Part shown: positions 1-7,813 of the stretch, one piece after another | Layout: each line of letters begins with the position of its first letter | How positions within the stretch are numbered: position 1 is the stretch's first letter | IMG/VR virus record: IMGVR_UViG_3300044646_001815 | Location: 1 to 28,660 of that record | Source of the DNA: a virus | DNA: 28,660 nucleotides | Reading direction: 5' to 3' (one strand) | Program-made: the position numbers and the translations under genes | The notes under the pieces: model-generated | What the model was told of the DNA's origin: nothing | The model's input: the letters and a program-made list of their open reading frames with translations, nothing else | The model's database searches: none

Positions 1-368
1 CCCACCCGCCTACCTACCCAGCTACCCGGCAACCAAATCACCCTTGACTCTAAACGGTGACGCATCAGTTCATAAGGTGACGGCATCAGCGTCACCGTGG
101 AACATTTGTATGGGAAGCGTAGAACTTAAACAGTGACGGAGTGACGATCTAAAACCACCCTTTATCTCCAATTCTATACATAGAGACAGAAACGCCGCTT
201 GAATACTGAATGCCAACAAAGAGCACGTCACCGCGTCACCAAATGCGTTCCCCATTGTCATGTTAGACGTTCCACGGTGACGGAGTGACGTTTTAAAAGC
301 CGTCACCGCATCGTCACCAAGCCGCATTTCCAATCTTAGCGCCAATCGTGGGCGCAATTCATGCAGCA
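1..368. repeat. Non-coding region with GTGACG iterons, possible origin
   Basis: No convincing gene is seen here. The stretch carries about eleven copies of the heptamer (G/A)GTGACG or its complement CGTCAC(C): plus orientation near 56, 76, 132, 140, 276 and 284, minus orientation near 90, 226, 234, 301 and 312. Several come as close pairs 8 bp apart, as in GTGACGGAGTGACG (133-146 and 277-290) and its complement (226-240). A more AT-rich stretch at about 150-220 lies between the groups. It sits directly downstream of the helicase and primase genes. Iteron clusters with an AT-rich spacer next to replication genes are typical of origins, and such sites can also bind a ParB-like or regulatory protein. 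That function is inferred; the repeats are directly visible. Confidence 0.6.
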
Positions 369-1985
369 TCACTCGCTCGGTGGAGCGATGACCCAACCCT
401 TCCAGTGTTTTGTGTCCTTCTTATCCAACCGCGTGCCGCGGATCATATCATCGTCATGCAACCTGCCTAGCAGTGTGGCGCACTTGCTACTGTGTTGGAA
501 AAGTTTCTTGGCCATGGTTGCGACGTTGCAGACGTAGCCAGCTTCGCCTGTCAAAAGCATCTGCAGCGTTTCCGCGCGACCCCACCACACATTCAACCGC
601 TCACCCGTGCGCGGATTCGTCAGCTCCTTATCTCCTGGCAAATCCCACAGCACCGCGTTTGTCACACTCACCGACTGCTCATCGTCTGGCGACCACCCAC
701 CCTTCGTGGTAAAAGTCGCCATATCGATCAGCCTCAGCAGTTCCGCATGTGGCGTGTCATCGAACAGCCCCTCTTTAATCACCGGCGCATGATATTCCTT
801 GAAGCCAAAGCGGGTTGCACTCCGGCCATCCCCATACCTCAGCATCTCCTCAGGGATCGTGAACTCATTGAGTAGCCAGTGCAGATAATGCGGCAGTTCC
901 GCTGCCATCACCTCACGGAAGCGACGCTGACTCTCGATGCTATCCCGCTCGATGATCGGCAGCGCCACCTTACGGCAATGAAAAATCAGCACCTTATCGC
1001 CAAAATCGCCCGTGATGAGCGGCAGAGATCTCAGTTTATCCTTGTCATCGTTCACCGAAATCGTCAGCCTCCAGAAGGGCGACACCGTGCAGGGCTCGGT
1101 CCTCATCAAACGCATGCGCTGCGCCGGATTCGCCACGACCTGCTTGATCTTCTCCGCCAGGCTCGTGCGATCTACCGTGCGCTGACTCGGCATAGGGATC
1201 TCCGATAGCATCAAGTGCTCCGCCGCGAAAACATCCCCGTTAAACTCATCACTCTCAAACAAAAACTTCGCCGGATCGGCAAAGCGACCATAGCCACCCA
1301 GCAGCGGAGTAATGATCTGTTCTTGCAGTCGATTCTTCCCGCAACCCGCAGGCCCGGTCAAAATCAGCGCATGCCCCGCACGCCAATGCCCAGGTTCACC
1401 CTCACGGATCGCCTGCGCCGCCACCTTGCACCACGCGTGAAAATAAACACTCTGATCGATGCCACTGCCATCTTGCGTCCGGTCCAGCAGCCCCTCGATG
1501 AGTTGCCGCATGTGCGGCCACTCACCCGGAGTAGGCTCCACCATTTGCGGCTCATGCTTCACCAGCACCTTCTCGCCGCTATCGAGTTGATGGATGCCAC
1601 TCATATAGCCTGGCAGACTTGGCAGCACCCCATCCAGCGCCCGCTCACGGCGAGCATGCAGCAGCACTTGCTTGCTCTCACTCAGCATCTCATTCTCACG
1701 CGCCTTGATCGCGATCATCCGTCCTGGCAGCGCACGCATCGCATCCACCACCGCATCCTTCGTCCACTGCGCCCAGCGACCATCCGGCCCACGCATCACA
1801 AAGGCATCGCCCCGCTCATGATTCCAAAAAAGCGACAGCTCCTCACACACCGCCCCCGCATCGAAAACACGCGGAGCCACTGCGCCACCAGCCTCAAAGG
1901 ATGCCGGCACATCATCAGCATGCTTCTTCACGCGACCACGCCGCGGGTTGGGTTCTGAGTTTTTCTTCTTGGATCGGGTTGCCAC
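369..1985 (-). CDS. Phage P-loop helicase/primase-associated ATPase (DUF5906-like)
   Basis: This 538-aa protein starts at GTG 1985, preceded by a weak AAAGAG. The N-terminus is lysine/arginine rich. A Walker A loop GPAGCGKN lies at about residues 211-218; the Asn after the Lys replaces the usual Ser/Thr, as also occurs in this phage family. A Walker B-like segment LMLSEIP lies near 258-264, and a sensor-like TISVNDD near 308-314, followed by an Arg-containing stretch. This layout fits the superfamily 3-type helicases that accompany phage primases and unwind DNA at the replication fork. It lies downstream of the CHC2 primase gene (58-nt gap) and next to the iteron region, so it is probably the replicative helicase. 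Exact substrate and polarity cannot be read from the sequence. Confidence 0.8.
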   Translation of the reverse strand: MATRSKKKNSEPNPRRGRVKKHADDVPASFEAGGAVAPRVFDAGAVCEELSLFWNHERGDAFVMRGPDGRWAQWTKDAVVDAMRALPGRMIAIKARENEMLSESKQVLLHARRERALDGVLPSLPGYMSGIHQLDSGEKVLVKHEPQMVEPTPGEWPHMRQLIEGLLDRTQDGSGIDQSVYFHAWCKVAAQAIREGEPGHWRAGHALILTGPAGCGKNRLQEQIITPLLGGYGRFADPAKFLFESDEFNGDVFAAEHLMLSEIPMPSQRTVDRTSLAEKIKQVVANPAQRMRLMRTEPCTVSPFWRLTISVNDDKDKLRSLPLITGDFGDKVLIFHCRKVALPIIERDSIESQRRFREVMAAELPHYLHWLLNEFTIPEEMLRYGDGRSATRFGFKEYHAPVIKEGLFDDTPHAELLRLIDMATFTTKGGWSPDDEQSVSVTNAVLWDLPGDKELTNPRTGERLNVWWGRAETLQMLLTGEAGYVCNVATMAKKLFQHSSKCATLLGRLHDDDMIRGTRLDKKDTKHWKGWVIAPPSE

Positions 1986-2043
1986 AGTCTGTTTCTCTTT
2001 TTAAAAATTGCCTGTCGGGTTGCTCACTTACCCATCTGTCATT

Positions 2044-3348
2044 TTAAAAATCCCAACATCGAAACGCCTCGCTCACCGCGTCCGATTCCGTCACCTCCAG
2101 CCCGCACTTCGCCAGATCGTTCAGATCCTTCACCGGCGTTCCATCCGCCATGATCAGCCCAGGCGTCTCGATGCGCACCGCTGCGCCATCGATCTCCCGC
2201 CTGCCCCACCTCGCGATATCATCCGGCACATACACCGGCCCCACGCAAAACGTCTCCACCGCCGCCCCAGCCTCCGTCAGCTGCTCGGTCCATCGCACCG
2301 CTGCCTCCATCCCTGGCATCGATCGTTTTTTAAGGGGAGCGCGCACACTCGTATCCGCATCATTCACCGGCACCCCATCCTTGAGTGGATCCGCATCCAC
2401 CATGATCCTCACCCTCTTGCCACGGAAATACGGAAGTGAATCCTCATGCATCCGATTGCCAGCACCCAGCATGCACACCACCGTCACGCGATCCAGCATC
2501 CCGTGACGCGCGAGGAAATGATACCCAGCCAGCATATCCGGCCCACCCTCCACCAGCAGCACCGCGCATCGGTTCCCCATCGTCGATGCACCTAGCGGCC
2601 ACGACTTCCCCCGCGTGCTCCAGCTCTTGATCCCAGCCCCCTCACGCACCGGATACAGCGCATTGTCCAGCCTGCGAAACTCCGCCACGCGACGCGTCGC
2701 ATCGATCGCGCACCAGCTTCCAAACGTCTCCGCCGCCACGCAATTCGCATGCTCCACAGCGCACCCATTTTTCCCATGCACCTCACAGCGCGGCAGCCAT
2801 TTCCCATTAGTACGACGATACAGCGGCCACCCATTCACCGGCACCGCCACTCGACCATGCACACGCCCAGCCATCCACACCGCCTCAGCATCCAATGAGC
2901 GATGCAGCGCAATCATGGCAGCCTCTTCCTCTCGCAGGTGACGCAGTGGCGGCAGTTCCGGCAGCAGTGACGCCTCATCAAGCCGCCTTTCCGGCTGCCT
3001 CGCCACCGGTCGTTCCTTGCGCGGCCCCTGCGCAATCCCATCGCCCAGGCTCACACCCGCCTCACGCGCCAGCTCCTCCACCGCCTGCTTAAAGTCGCAA
3101 TGCCGCACCTCCATCCAAAACGCAATCACATCCCCCGTCCACCCGCAGCCAAAGCACTTAAACCGACTCCGAAAAGAACCGCCACCACCGATGTGGAAAC
3201 TCGCCGACTTCTCCGCATGAAACGGACACGGAGCAGTGAAGTGTCCCTCCTTCACCCGCTTCATACCTCCCACCTGGCACCACTCCGCGCACTGGATCGC
3301 ATCCACGCGATCCAGCACTTCGAGTTTAATGTCTTCGAGGTCTCTCAT
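2044..3348 (-). CDS. DNA primase with CHC2 zinc finger and TOPRIM domain
   Basis: This 434-aa protein makes RNA primers for phage DNA replication. A CHC2-type zinc finger is clear: CPFH at residues 41-44 and CFGC at 65-68, which together give the Cys-His-Cys-Cys ligands that bind template DNA. A TOPRIM fold follows, with the acidic motif LLVEGGPD (Glu267) and a DxD (Asp318, Asp320) in IMVDAD, the residues that coordinate metal for nucleotidyl transfer. It is shorter than DnaG and lacks an evident DnaB-interacting C-terminal domain; the separate helicase gene downstream supplies that function. It lies between the ParB-like and helicase genes on the same strand with short gaps (28 and 58 nt), so the three are probably cotranscribed as a replication operon. 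Confidence 0.9.
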   Translation of the reverse strand: MRDLEDIKLEVLDRVDAIQCAEWCQVGGMKRVKEGHFTAPCPFHAEKSASFHIGGGGSFRSRFKCFGCGWTGDVIAFWMEVRHCDFKQAVEELAREAGVSLGDGIAQGPRKERPVARQPERRLDEASLLPELPPLRHLREEEAAMIALHRSLDAEAVWMAGRVHGRVAVPVNGWPLYRRTNGKWLPRCEVHGKNGCAVEHANCVAAETFGSWCAIDATRRVAEFRRLDNALYPVREGAGIKSWSTRGKSWPLGASTMGNRCAVLLVEGGPDMLAGYHFLARHGMLDRVTVVCMLGAGNRMHEDSLPYFRGKRVRIMVDADPLKDGVPVNDADTSVRAPLKKRSMPGMEAAVRWTEQLTEAGAAVETFCVGPVYVPDDIARWGRREIDGAAVRIETPGLIMADGTPVKDLNDLAKCGLEVTESDAVSEAFRCWDF

Positions 3349-3376
3349 CGGTTCTCAGTTCTCAGTTTCCTGTAGA

Positions 3377-4765
3377 TCACTTTACCTGCACGCCCAGCGA
3401 CTCCTCCACCACATGCAAAGCATCCTCATCCGGTGGCTCGCACAGTGCCAGCGCCACACAGGCCAACAAACACCACCGCAGCCCCTTCCGCTTAACCTCA
3501 TCCCGGTTCAGCTCACCCATGATCGAGGCATACGCATCAGCCGGCAGACGATCCGCGATATCACGCCACACGATCTCCATCAGCGATTCCCACAGCGCAT
3601 TCTGCATCGCCGACTCAGGCCGCAGCATCAGCGCCCCGTGAATCTTCCGCCAGCGCACCTCATCGAATGCCACAGGCACCTCCGCAGACAATTCCAAATC
3701 GTCCACCTCAGGCACCTCCGCAGTTACCGTAGCATCCACACGCTCAGGCATCGCATCGCTCGGCTTAGCCAGCACTTTGCGTGTCTCACCTTTGCCACGC
3801 AGCACCCGCTCCGCGCTCGTCGAATCCGCATCCTTCACCGCGCTCAGCTTCACCAGGCACAGATGCTTCTCCACGCGTGCCGCAGCAGGGGCCAAATGCC
3901 ATGGCACACCCAAATCGTGAGCCAGTTTCCCCCACGTCATCGGCTCACCCGGATTCAGCATCAGTGCATCCTCGATGTATTCATCCCACATCATATAAGA
4001 TCCCACCGGCACCGCCTCACTCATCACGAATTGCTCACGATCCTCCCACGCCACCACATCGATGCGATCTGCCTCCCAACCCTGCCCAATCAGCTTACGC
4101 TTGATCTTCGGTGCCAGCACCACCCACTCCTTCCGCCAGCGCTCAGGCTTGAGAAACTGGTTCTCGATAAACACCCGCGCCTGCCCCTCCGTCATCGGCT
4201 CCTGCGTGATCGGATTGTTCAGCACCCCATCCATCGCCAGCTCCATTTGATCCTTCGAAAGCTGCCTCATTAGTCCCGCCGTCCCCAGCGCCAGCTTCCC
4301 CTTATACACCGCCTCCTGCACCCGATGCGGCAGCGTCCCCAGATCGAGGTAAAGCTGCACCGTCTCCTCACTCCGATGCATCACACCGATCCACGCCTCA
4401 CGCGTGATCCCCATCTGCATCGCCGTGCGTGAGGCCAGCGCCAATTCACGCGCATCAAAAGGATCGGAGCCATTCTGCAGCGTGATCAAATGCAGAAACG
4501 CCTCATTTTCATCAAAGCTCCACACCTTCGCCCACAGCGCCTCCACACCTAGCCGCTGCGCCGCCTCACGGCGTCGATGCCCCTGCATCAGCCGCAGCAC
4601 TCCCTGCGCATCACGGAACACATGCACATCCTCCCGGATGCCCTCCATGCGCAGTTGCTCGGTGAAAGCCTCCATATCACGGAGATCTCCGCCTCGTGGG
4701 TTCCGCGCCCAGGGCTCGATCAGCTTCAAAGAAATCAGTTCTCTCTTCGGTTCGTTTTTATTCAT
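3377..4765 (-). CDS. ParB-like N-terminal domain protein
   Basis: This 462-aa protein starts at ATG 4765; an upstream in-frame TTG at 4774 is less likely. Residues about 5-85 match the ParB/Spo0J N-terminal fold: a basic stretch ending in NPRGG, a predicted strand with VHVFRD, and the nucleotide-binding signature GHRRREAAQRLG (62-73, with GHRR at 62-65). In ParB proteins this region binds CTP; in other phage proteins it can be a nuclease or regulatory domain. A helical central region (about 95-180) is compatible with a DNA-binding middle domain. The C-terminal third is unassigned. There is no ParA gene nearby, so partition is doubtful. Lying in the replication operon beside the methyltransferase, it more likely acts in replication or regulation, possibly binding the repeats at 1-320. 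Confidence 0.75.
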   Translation of the reverse strand: MNKNEPKRELISLKLIEPWARNPRGGDLRDMEAFTEQLRMEGIREDVHVFRDAQGVLRLMQGHRRREAAQRLGVEALWAKVWSFDENEAFLHLITLQNGSDPFDARELALASRTAMQMGITREAWIGVMHRSEETVQLYLDLGTLPHRVQEAVYKGKLALGTAGLMRQLSKDQMELAMDGVLNNPITQEPMTEGQARVFIENQFLKPERWRKEWVVLAPKIKRKLIGQGWEADRIDVVAWEDREQFVMSEAVPVGSYMMWDEYIEDALMLNPGEPMTWGKLAHDLGVPWHLAPAAARVEKHLCLVKLSAVKDADSTSAERVLRGKGETRKVLAKPSDAMPERVDATVTAEVPEVDDLELSAEVPVAFDEVRWRKIHGALMLRPESAMQNALWESLMEIVWRDIADRLPADAYASIMGELNRDEVKRKGLRWCLLACVALALCEPPDEDALHVVEESLGVQVK

Positions 4766-4784
4766 AGGTTTCAAGTTTCACATT

Positions 4785-6002
4785 TTAGGTTTCAAGATTC
4801 AGTCCTGCAGCTCCGCGATGCGGCCCTGCGTTACTTGAATCGCTGTCTCTGTTTTCATGATATGGCTTCCTGGACCTGCACCAAGGCAACGCTGCCGAGA
4901 TTCTCGTCGAAAACGATGCCATCACTGGTGTCCGGACCTCTCTCGGCATGATGATTTGGTTAAAGGTTTGCCATGCGAGCCGCACCACTGCCGGAACCTG
5001 TCCATTCCCGAGGCACCGCAATCGGTCCACCCGAGCGGCCACCCCATCAGCCACTCGACCCACGTTGGGTTCAGCGCTCCACCAGCTATCGCATTCAACG
5101 GCAGCGTATTCCGCTCCATCTGCGACGGCCCCCGGTTGTTGCTCGCATCCTGCACCGTTGGCGTTGGCCAGAGCTTGTAATGGCTGTTGGGATTGCCCCT
5201 CACCGCTTGGATCAAATCGCCGCGTCCACCTCTCTCCCCGTCGCTGCTGCGCACCGTCGGCCACATCCCCTTCGCCGCCGCCTTCACTTGCATATTCAGG
5301 TCCGTCAAACTCACGCCCATGGAGTTCCCGCGTGCCACAGATCGCCGCTTCCGCTCCAGAAACGCCTCCGGCTCCCCATTCGCCATCTGCGCACAGGGCG
5401 TTGCCCACATCGCCACCTGCCCCAGCAAGCTCGCCCGCTTGGAGCCATCGCGTTGATTGTGGTGCGTGCGACCATTCGCATCCTGCGCCGTCGGCGTCTG
5501 CCACGTCTCTTCGCCATCCCATGATCCAGATTCGTTTCCTTCGGTGTGGAGCTCCGGCATCATCAGCTCCCAGCACTCCCCAGATCGCATCATACCCCAG
5601 CGCCACCAGGTCCCCGAGAACTCTTCCAAGCCCCCGAACAGTGAGCATTGGCGAGTTCTCCACGAGCACGTAGCGCGGTCCCACCTCACCGATGATCCGG
5701 GCCATCTCCACCCACATCCCGCTTCGCTCCCCGTCGATTCCGGCTCCTTTGCCAGCGCAGGAAATGTCTTGGCAGGGAAACCCGCCAGAAACCACGTCAA
5801 CACGGCCTCGCCATGCACCTCCGTCAAAGGTTCGCACGTCATCCCAGATGGGAAACGGCTCCAGGCAGCCGTCGTTTTGCCGTGCCACAAGCACGCTTGC
5901 GGCATAGGCATCCCACTCAACAGCGCACACGCAGCGCCATTTGAGGAGTTTGCCTCCAAGAATGCCACCACCAGCGCCCGCGAAAAGAGCCAGCTCATTC
6001 AC
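4785..6002 (-). CDS. DNA cytosine-5 methyltransferase (frame A)
   Basis: This 405-aa protein transfers a methyl group from S-adenosylmethionine to C5 of cytosine in DNA. Motif I is FAGAGGG (residues 7-13). The catalytic motif IV is PCQD, with the nucleophile Cys77. Motif VI is represented by EN (115-116, Glu115) and motif VIII by RRKR (154-157). The C-terminal motif X is LGNGQVP (331-337), preceded by the typical EPNVGRVADG. The region between about 163 and 300 is Gly/Ala rich and holds repeated VADADG-like segments where the target recognition region should be. The last 45 residues or so have no recognisable match. The start is GTG 6002, only 4 nt after the Shine-Dalgarno AGGAGG at 6007-6012. 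Likely roles are protection from host restriction or epigenetic control. No cognate restriction enzyme is seen. A second frame overlaps almost all of this gene. Confidence 0.85.
   Translation of the reverse strand: MNELALFAGAGGGILGGKLLKWRCVCAVEWDAYAASVLVARQNDGCLEPFPIWDDVRTFDGGAWRGRVDVVSGGFPCQDISCAGKGAGIDGERSGMWVEMARIIGEVGPRYVLVENSPMLTVRGLGRVLGDLVALGYDAIWGVLGADDAGAPHRRKRIWIMGWRRDVADADGAGCEWSHAPQSTRWLQAGELAGAGGDVGNALCADGEWGAGGVSGAEAAICGTRELHGREFDGPEYASEGGGEGDVADGAQQRRGERWTRRFDPSGEGQSQQPLQALANANGAGCEQQPGAVADGAEYAAVECDSWWSAEPNVGRVADGVAARVDRLRCLGNGQVPAVVRLAWQTFNQIIMPREVRTPVMASFSTRISAALPWCRSRKPYHENRDSDSSNAGPHRGAAGLNLET
4922..5998 (-). CDS. Overlapping 358-aa ORF inside the methyltransferase gene (frame B)
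   Basis: This open frame, shifted one base from the methyltransferase, runs for 358 codons within its gene. Its ATG (5998) overlaps the stop of the upstream gene as ATGA, the same junction used by many neighbouring genes, and lies 8 nt from the AGGAGG at 6007-6012. The product is Trp, Ser and Pro rich. It has four W-x-T-type repeats (WQTP 166, WATP 198, WPTV 246, WPTP 277) and ends with a Trp-rich block around LNPTWVEWLMGWPLGWTD (309-326) and a DRFRQW..SHGKP tail. From memory, not a search, both blocks recur in phage hypothetical proteins, which suggests selection on this frame. Function is unknown. It could instead be a chance open frame in GC-rich DNA or a product of methyltransferase decay. 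Confidence 0.5.
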   Translation of the reverse strand: MSWLFSRALVVAFLEANSSNGAACALLSGMPMPQACLWHGKTTAAWSRFPSGMTCEPLTEVHGEAVLTWFLAGFPAKTFPALAKEPESTGSEAGCGWRWPGSSVRWDRATCSWRTRQCSLFGGLEEFSGTWWRWGMMRSGECWELMMPELHTEGNESGSWDGEETWQTPTAQDANGRTHHNQRDGSKRASLLGQVAMWATPCAQMANGEPEAFLERKRRSVARGNSMGVSLTDLNMQVKAAAKGMWPTVRSSDGERGGRGDLIQAVRGNPNSHYKLWPTPTVQDASNNRGPSQMERNTLPLNAIAGGALNPTWVEWLMGWPLGWTDCGASGMDRFRQWCGSHGKPLTKSSCRERSGHQ

Positions 6003-6843
6003 GCCGCCTCCTTCCCATGCTCAGCGAGCCAGCGGCGGACCTGTGCTTTGTCACTGGCGACCATTTGCGGCCAGCCGGGCACGGCGCCCTCCCTTCCACC
6101 TTCACCGCGCTCGAAGGCCCCGCGGGCACTCCTGCCCGCTTTGGTGCATCCTTCTTCTTCCGATTCTGCTTCCCACGCATCGCCACGCTCAGCGCCTCCC
6201 GGCAGTGCGACCGCTTCATAAACCAAAACTCCCCCGTGCCCTTCCGCCCGCTCACCCGCTGCGCCCGATGCACCATCTCCAGCACGAGGCTCTGCATCGC
6301 CGCACTGATCGCACTGCGCTTATTCTGCGCCGTCAGTCCAATCGCCTCACCCATCGTCGAAAAACTCCGCGCAATCGGCGGCCTCACCGATTGATCTGGC
6401 ACAAACGCATACACCAGGCACAGCGCCCTTTTGCCCACCTCCCGCTCACTCCAGCCACGAGCCGTCAGCATCTCCACCAACAGCCGACCGCTCACACTCT
6501 CCCACTCAATCGCCTCGCAGCGGCTCATCGCCGCACGCACCCTCTGCCAATCGGCGCGGCCATGCCAGAGATCCTCCGCCAGCAAATCCGGCGCCAGATG
6601 CGCCACCACCACCGCCAAGCGATCGCGGATCTCCCGCACCGTCGTCACACCACTCGTGATGGCCATCACCAGCGTGATCAGGCACCGCGCCCGCTCCAAT
6701 CCATCCTGCCTCATTTCGCCGTCGGCAGTTTCTTCCGCCTCCATCAGCACCTCATCCGGTCCACGCACATGCAGCGCATCAAAGGCCATGTTAAAAGCCT
6801 CATGCTGCGCGATGTCGTGGTAGTCGTTTGTATAGGTATTCAT
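5995..6843 (-). CDS. Phage protein of unknown function, basic C-terminus
   Basis: This 282-aa protein is not recognised. The start at ATG 6843 is chosen because GAGGTGAT lies just upstream; an in-frame extension to 6936 would run into the preceding gene without support. The first 200 residues are helical and acidic to neutral. The C-terminal 80 residues change to a Lys/Arg/Pro-rich low-complexity tail ending GRRRRE. In the last 230 bp another frame (5999-6226) is also open and ends with an ordinary-looking helix (VASDKAQVRRWLAEHG) just before ATG 5998. The real C-terminus may therefore be in that frame, through a frameshift or sequencing error. The gene lies between small accessory genes and the methyltransferase in one operon. 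A DNA-associated role is only suggested by the basic tail. Confidence 0.6.
   Translation of the reverse strand: MNTYTNDYHDIAQHEAFNMAFDALHVRGPDEVLMEAEETADGEMRQDGLERARCLITLVMAITSGVTTVREIRDRLAVVVAHLAPDLLAEDLWHGRADWQRVRAAMSRCEAIEWESVSGRLLVEMLTARGWSEREVGKRALCLVYAFVPDQSVRPPIARSFSTMGEAIGLTAQNKRSAISAAMQSLVLEMVHRAQRVSGRKGTGEFWFMKRSHCREALSVAMRGKQNRKKKDAPKRAGVPAGPSSAVKVEGRAPCPAGRKWSPVTKHRSAAGSLSMGRRRRE
6007..6012 (-). promoter_or_regulatory. Shared Shine-Dalgarno for two overlapping starts
   Basis: AGGAGG on the minus strand lies 4 nt before the GTG at 6002 (methyltransferase frame) and 8 nt before the ATG at 5998 (overlapping frame). Both distances allow initiation, and the ATG spacing is the more usual one. 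One ribosome binding site could therefore feed two reading frames. Confidence 0.7.
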
Positions 6844-6853
6844 AGTTATCACC

Positions 6854-7147
6854 TCACAGCAGCCAGCCCCAGCGCTCTTCCAGCCGACGCGCCTGCTCAC
6901 GCATCCGCTCCTCACACGCCGTGATGATATTCGCACAGGCCTGCATACAGCTCCGTGCCGTCGCCAGCTCCAGCGCCACCGTCATCCGGTCCAGCTCCGT
7001 CAAAGAGCCGTGGCCCAGCAGCGCCTCCATCAGCGTCACCTGGTCAGCCCATTGCGCCATCTTCGCCCGTGCCGCCTCCATCTCATGCAGCGGATGATCC
7101 CGCACCGCCGAAAGGGCAGGGGCCTTATCTAAAGATGAAGCACTCAT
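6854..7147 (-). CDS. Small helical phage protein, unknown function
   Basis: The product has 97 aa and starts at ATG 7147, with GGAGG five bases upstream; the stop of the previous gene overlaps it as ATGA. The sequence is almost entirely predicted helix with heptad-like Leu/Met spacing (about residues 20-95) and is rich in Glu, Arg and Ala, so a coiled coil or helical bundle is likely. Two Cys (about 67 and 71) and one near 80 are not arranged as a zinc site. No family is recognised. It is translationally coupled to neighbours on both sides, which suggests shared expression early after the sigma-like gene. Confidence 0.65.
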   Translation of the reverse strand: MSASSLDKAPALSAVRDHPLHEMEAARAKMAQWADQVTLMEALLGHGSLTELDRMTVALELATARSCMQACANIITACEERMREQARRLEERWGWLL

Positions 7148-7443
7148 GCCGCCCTCCTTCTCTTCGAGGTGGCCGAGGCAAACGCCTCCGCCGCCAGCAC
7201 CGCTGGCCGCGCATACAGCGCATGCCAGCCCCGCGTGCCCTTCATCGGCTCTAGGCCCCACTCCCGGCACTTCCGCGCCAGATTAAACAGTCGATCTGCA
7301 GGCTCATCACCCGCCACCTGCCACCGTGTGCACAGTTGCACCGCCGTCAGCGGTGCCGTCGCATCCGCCTCGCGCTTCAGGTCACGCACCTCCCCCAGCA
7401 GCACATCCAGCACACCCCGCAGCTCATGCATACCCCGGCTCAT
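7144..7443 (-). CDS. Small protein with possible winged-helix DNA-binding segment
   Basis: The product has 99 aa and starts at ATG 7443 with AAAGGAGG upstream and an ATGA overlap with the previous stop. An N-terminal helix (1-25) is followed by LTAVQLCTRWQV (32-43), which could be a recognition helix unit like those of excisionase or AlpA-type proteins. A central part with EWGLEPMKGTRGWHALY could form a wing, and the end is basic (SKRRRAA). This makes a small DNA-binding regulator plausible, but the match is weak. It is embedded in a run of small coupled genes between the sigma-like factor and the methyltransferase. Confidence 0.6.
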   Translation of the reverse strand: MSRGMHELRGVLDVLLGEVRDLKREADATAPLTAVQLCTRWQVAGDEPADRLFNLARKCREWGLEPMKGTRGWHALYARPAVLAAEAFASATSKRRRAA

Positions 7444-7658
7444 ACTGTGCCCTCCTTTCCCATCTCAGCTTCACGCCGCCAGATCTCCAGTTGCCCTTCC
7501 ACGCGACCCGCCAGCACACTGGAAACCACCAGCAGCGCCTGCGCCTCCGCATCATCCATCGAAAGACTCTGCACATCGCGCAGCGTCGCATCCATCCGCA
7601 TCATCAGCACCACGCCCTTCGGCCCAGTGATCATCACCGTGTATTCAGTGCCACTCAT
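7440..7658 (-). CDS. Small phage protein, unknown function
   Basis: The product has 72 aa and starts at ATG 7658 with AAGGGGG upstream; the ORF could be read from 7736 but that would overlap the previous gene fully and has no ribosome site. The N-terminal half looks like a short beta sheet (TEYTVMITGPKGVVLMMRM), the C-terminal half a charged helix. No family is recognised. ATGA overlaps couple it to both neighbours. Confidence 0.6.
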   Translation of the reverse strand: MSGTEYTVMITGPKGVVLMMRMDATLRDVQSLSMDDAEAQALLVVSSVLAGRVEGQLEIWRREAEMGKEGTV

Positions 7659-7813
7659 GCGGCACCCCCTTCCACCAAAAGGTAAGCACCCCACAGCGCC
7701 AGCAGCAGGCACGTCATCGAGCTCAGCCGATCCCACAGCGTCTCATCCGTCACCATCCCTACCAGCGCATTCGTCGCATGGATTGCTACTAAAGTAGTCA
7801 CATAAAAAGTCAT
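7655..7813 (-). CDS. Small two-helix membrane protein
   Basis: The product has 52 aa, starts at ATG 7813, and has AAAGGAGG about 11 nt upstream. Two hydrophobic segments are visible, residues about 5-22 and 31-48, joined by a short polar loop with DETLWDR, which fits a membrane hairpin with both ends on the same side. It is coupled by ATGA overlaps to the membrane protein gene upstream and the small gene downstream. Function is unknown. Superinfection exclusion is possible for such a protein in this position, but nothing in the sequence proves it. Confidence 0.6.
   Translation of the reverse strand: MTFYVTTLVAIHATNALVGMVTDETLWDRLSSMTCLLLALWGAYLLVEGGAA

Noticed and set aside
1-368. CRISPR array
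   Set aside because: The repeats are only 6-7 bp, irregularly spaced and in both orientations, unlike CRISPR repeats.
70-396. 108-codon minus-strand ORF
   Set aside because: It is made of the GTGACG repeats, has no ribosome site and overlaps the end of the helicase gene; the repetitive composition is explained by the iterons.
3236-4273. 345-codon plus-strand ORF opposite the ParB-like gene
   Set aside because: His/Arg/Pro-rich antisense frame without any domain or ribosome site.
4799-4858. 19-aa minus-strand ORF starting MKTETAIQ
   Set aside because: It has an AGGAAG before the ATG but is very short, lies inside the tail of the methyltransferase frame and has no other support.
4948-6221. 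Plus-strand ORFs opposite the methyltransferase (241 and 254 codons)
   Set aside because: Antisense frames in GC-rich DNA, with Pro/Ser/Ala/Arg-rich composition and no ribosome sites or coupling; no family recognised.
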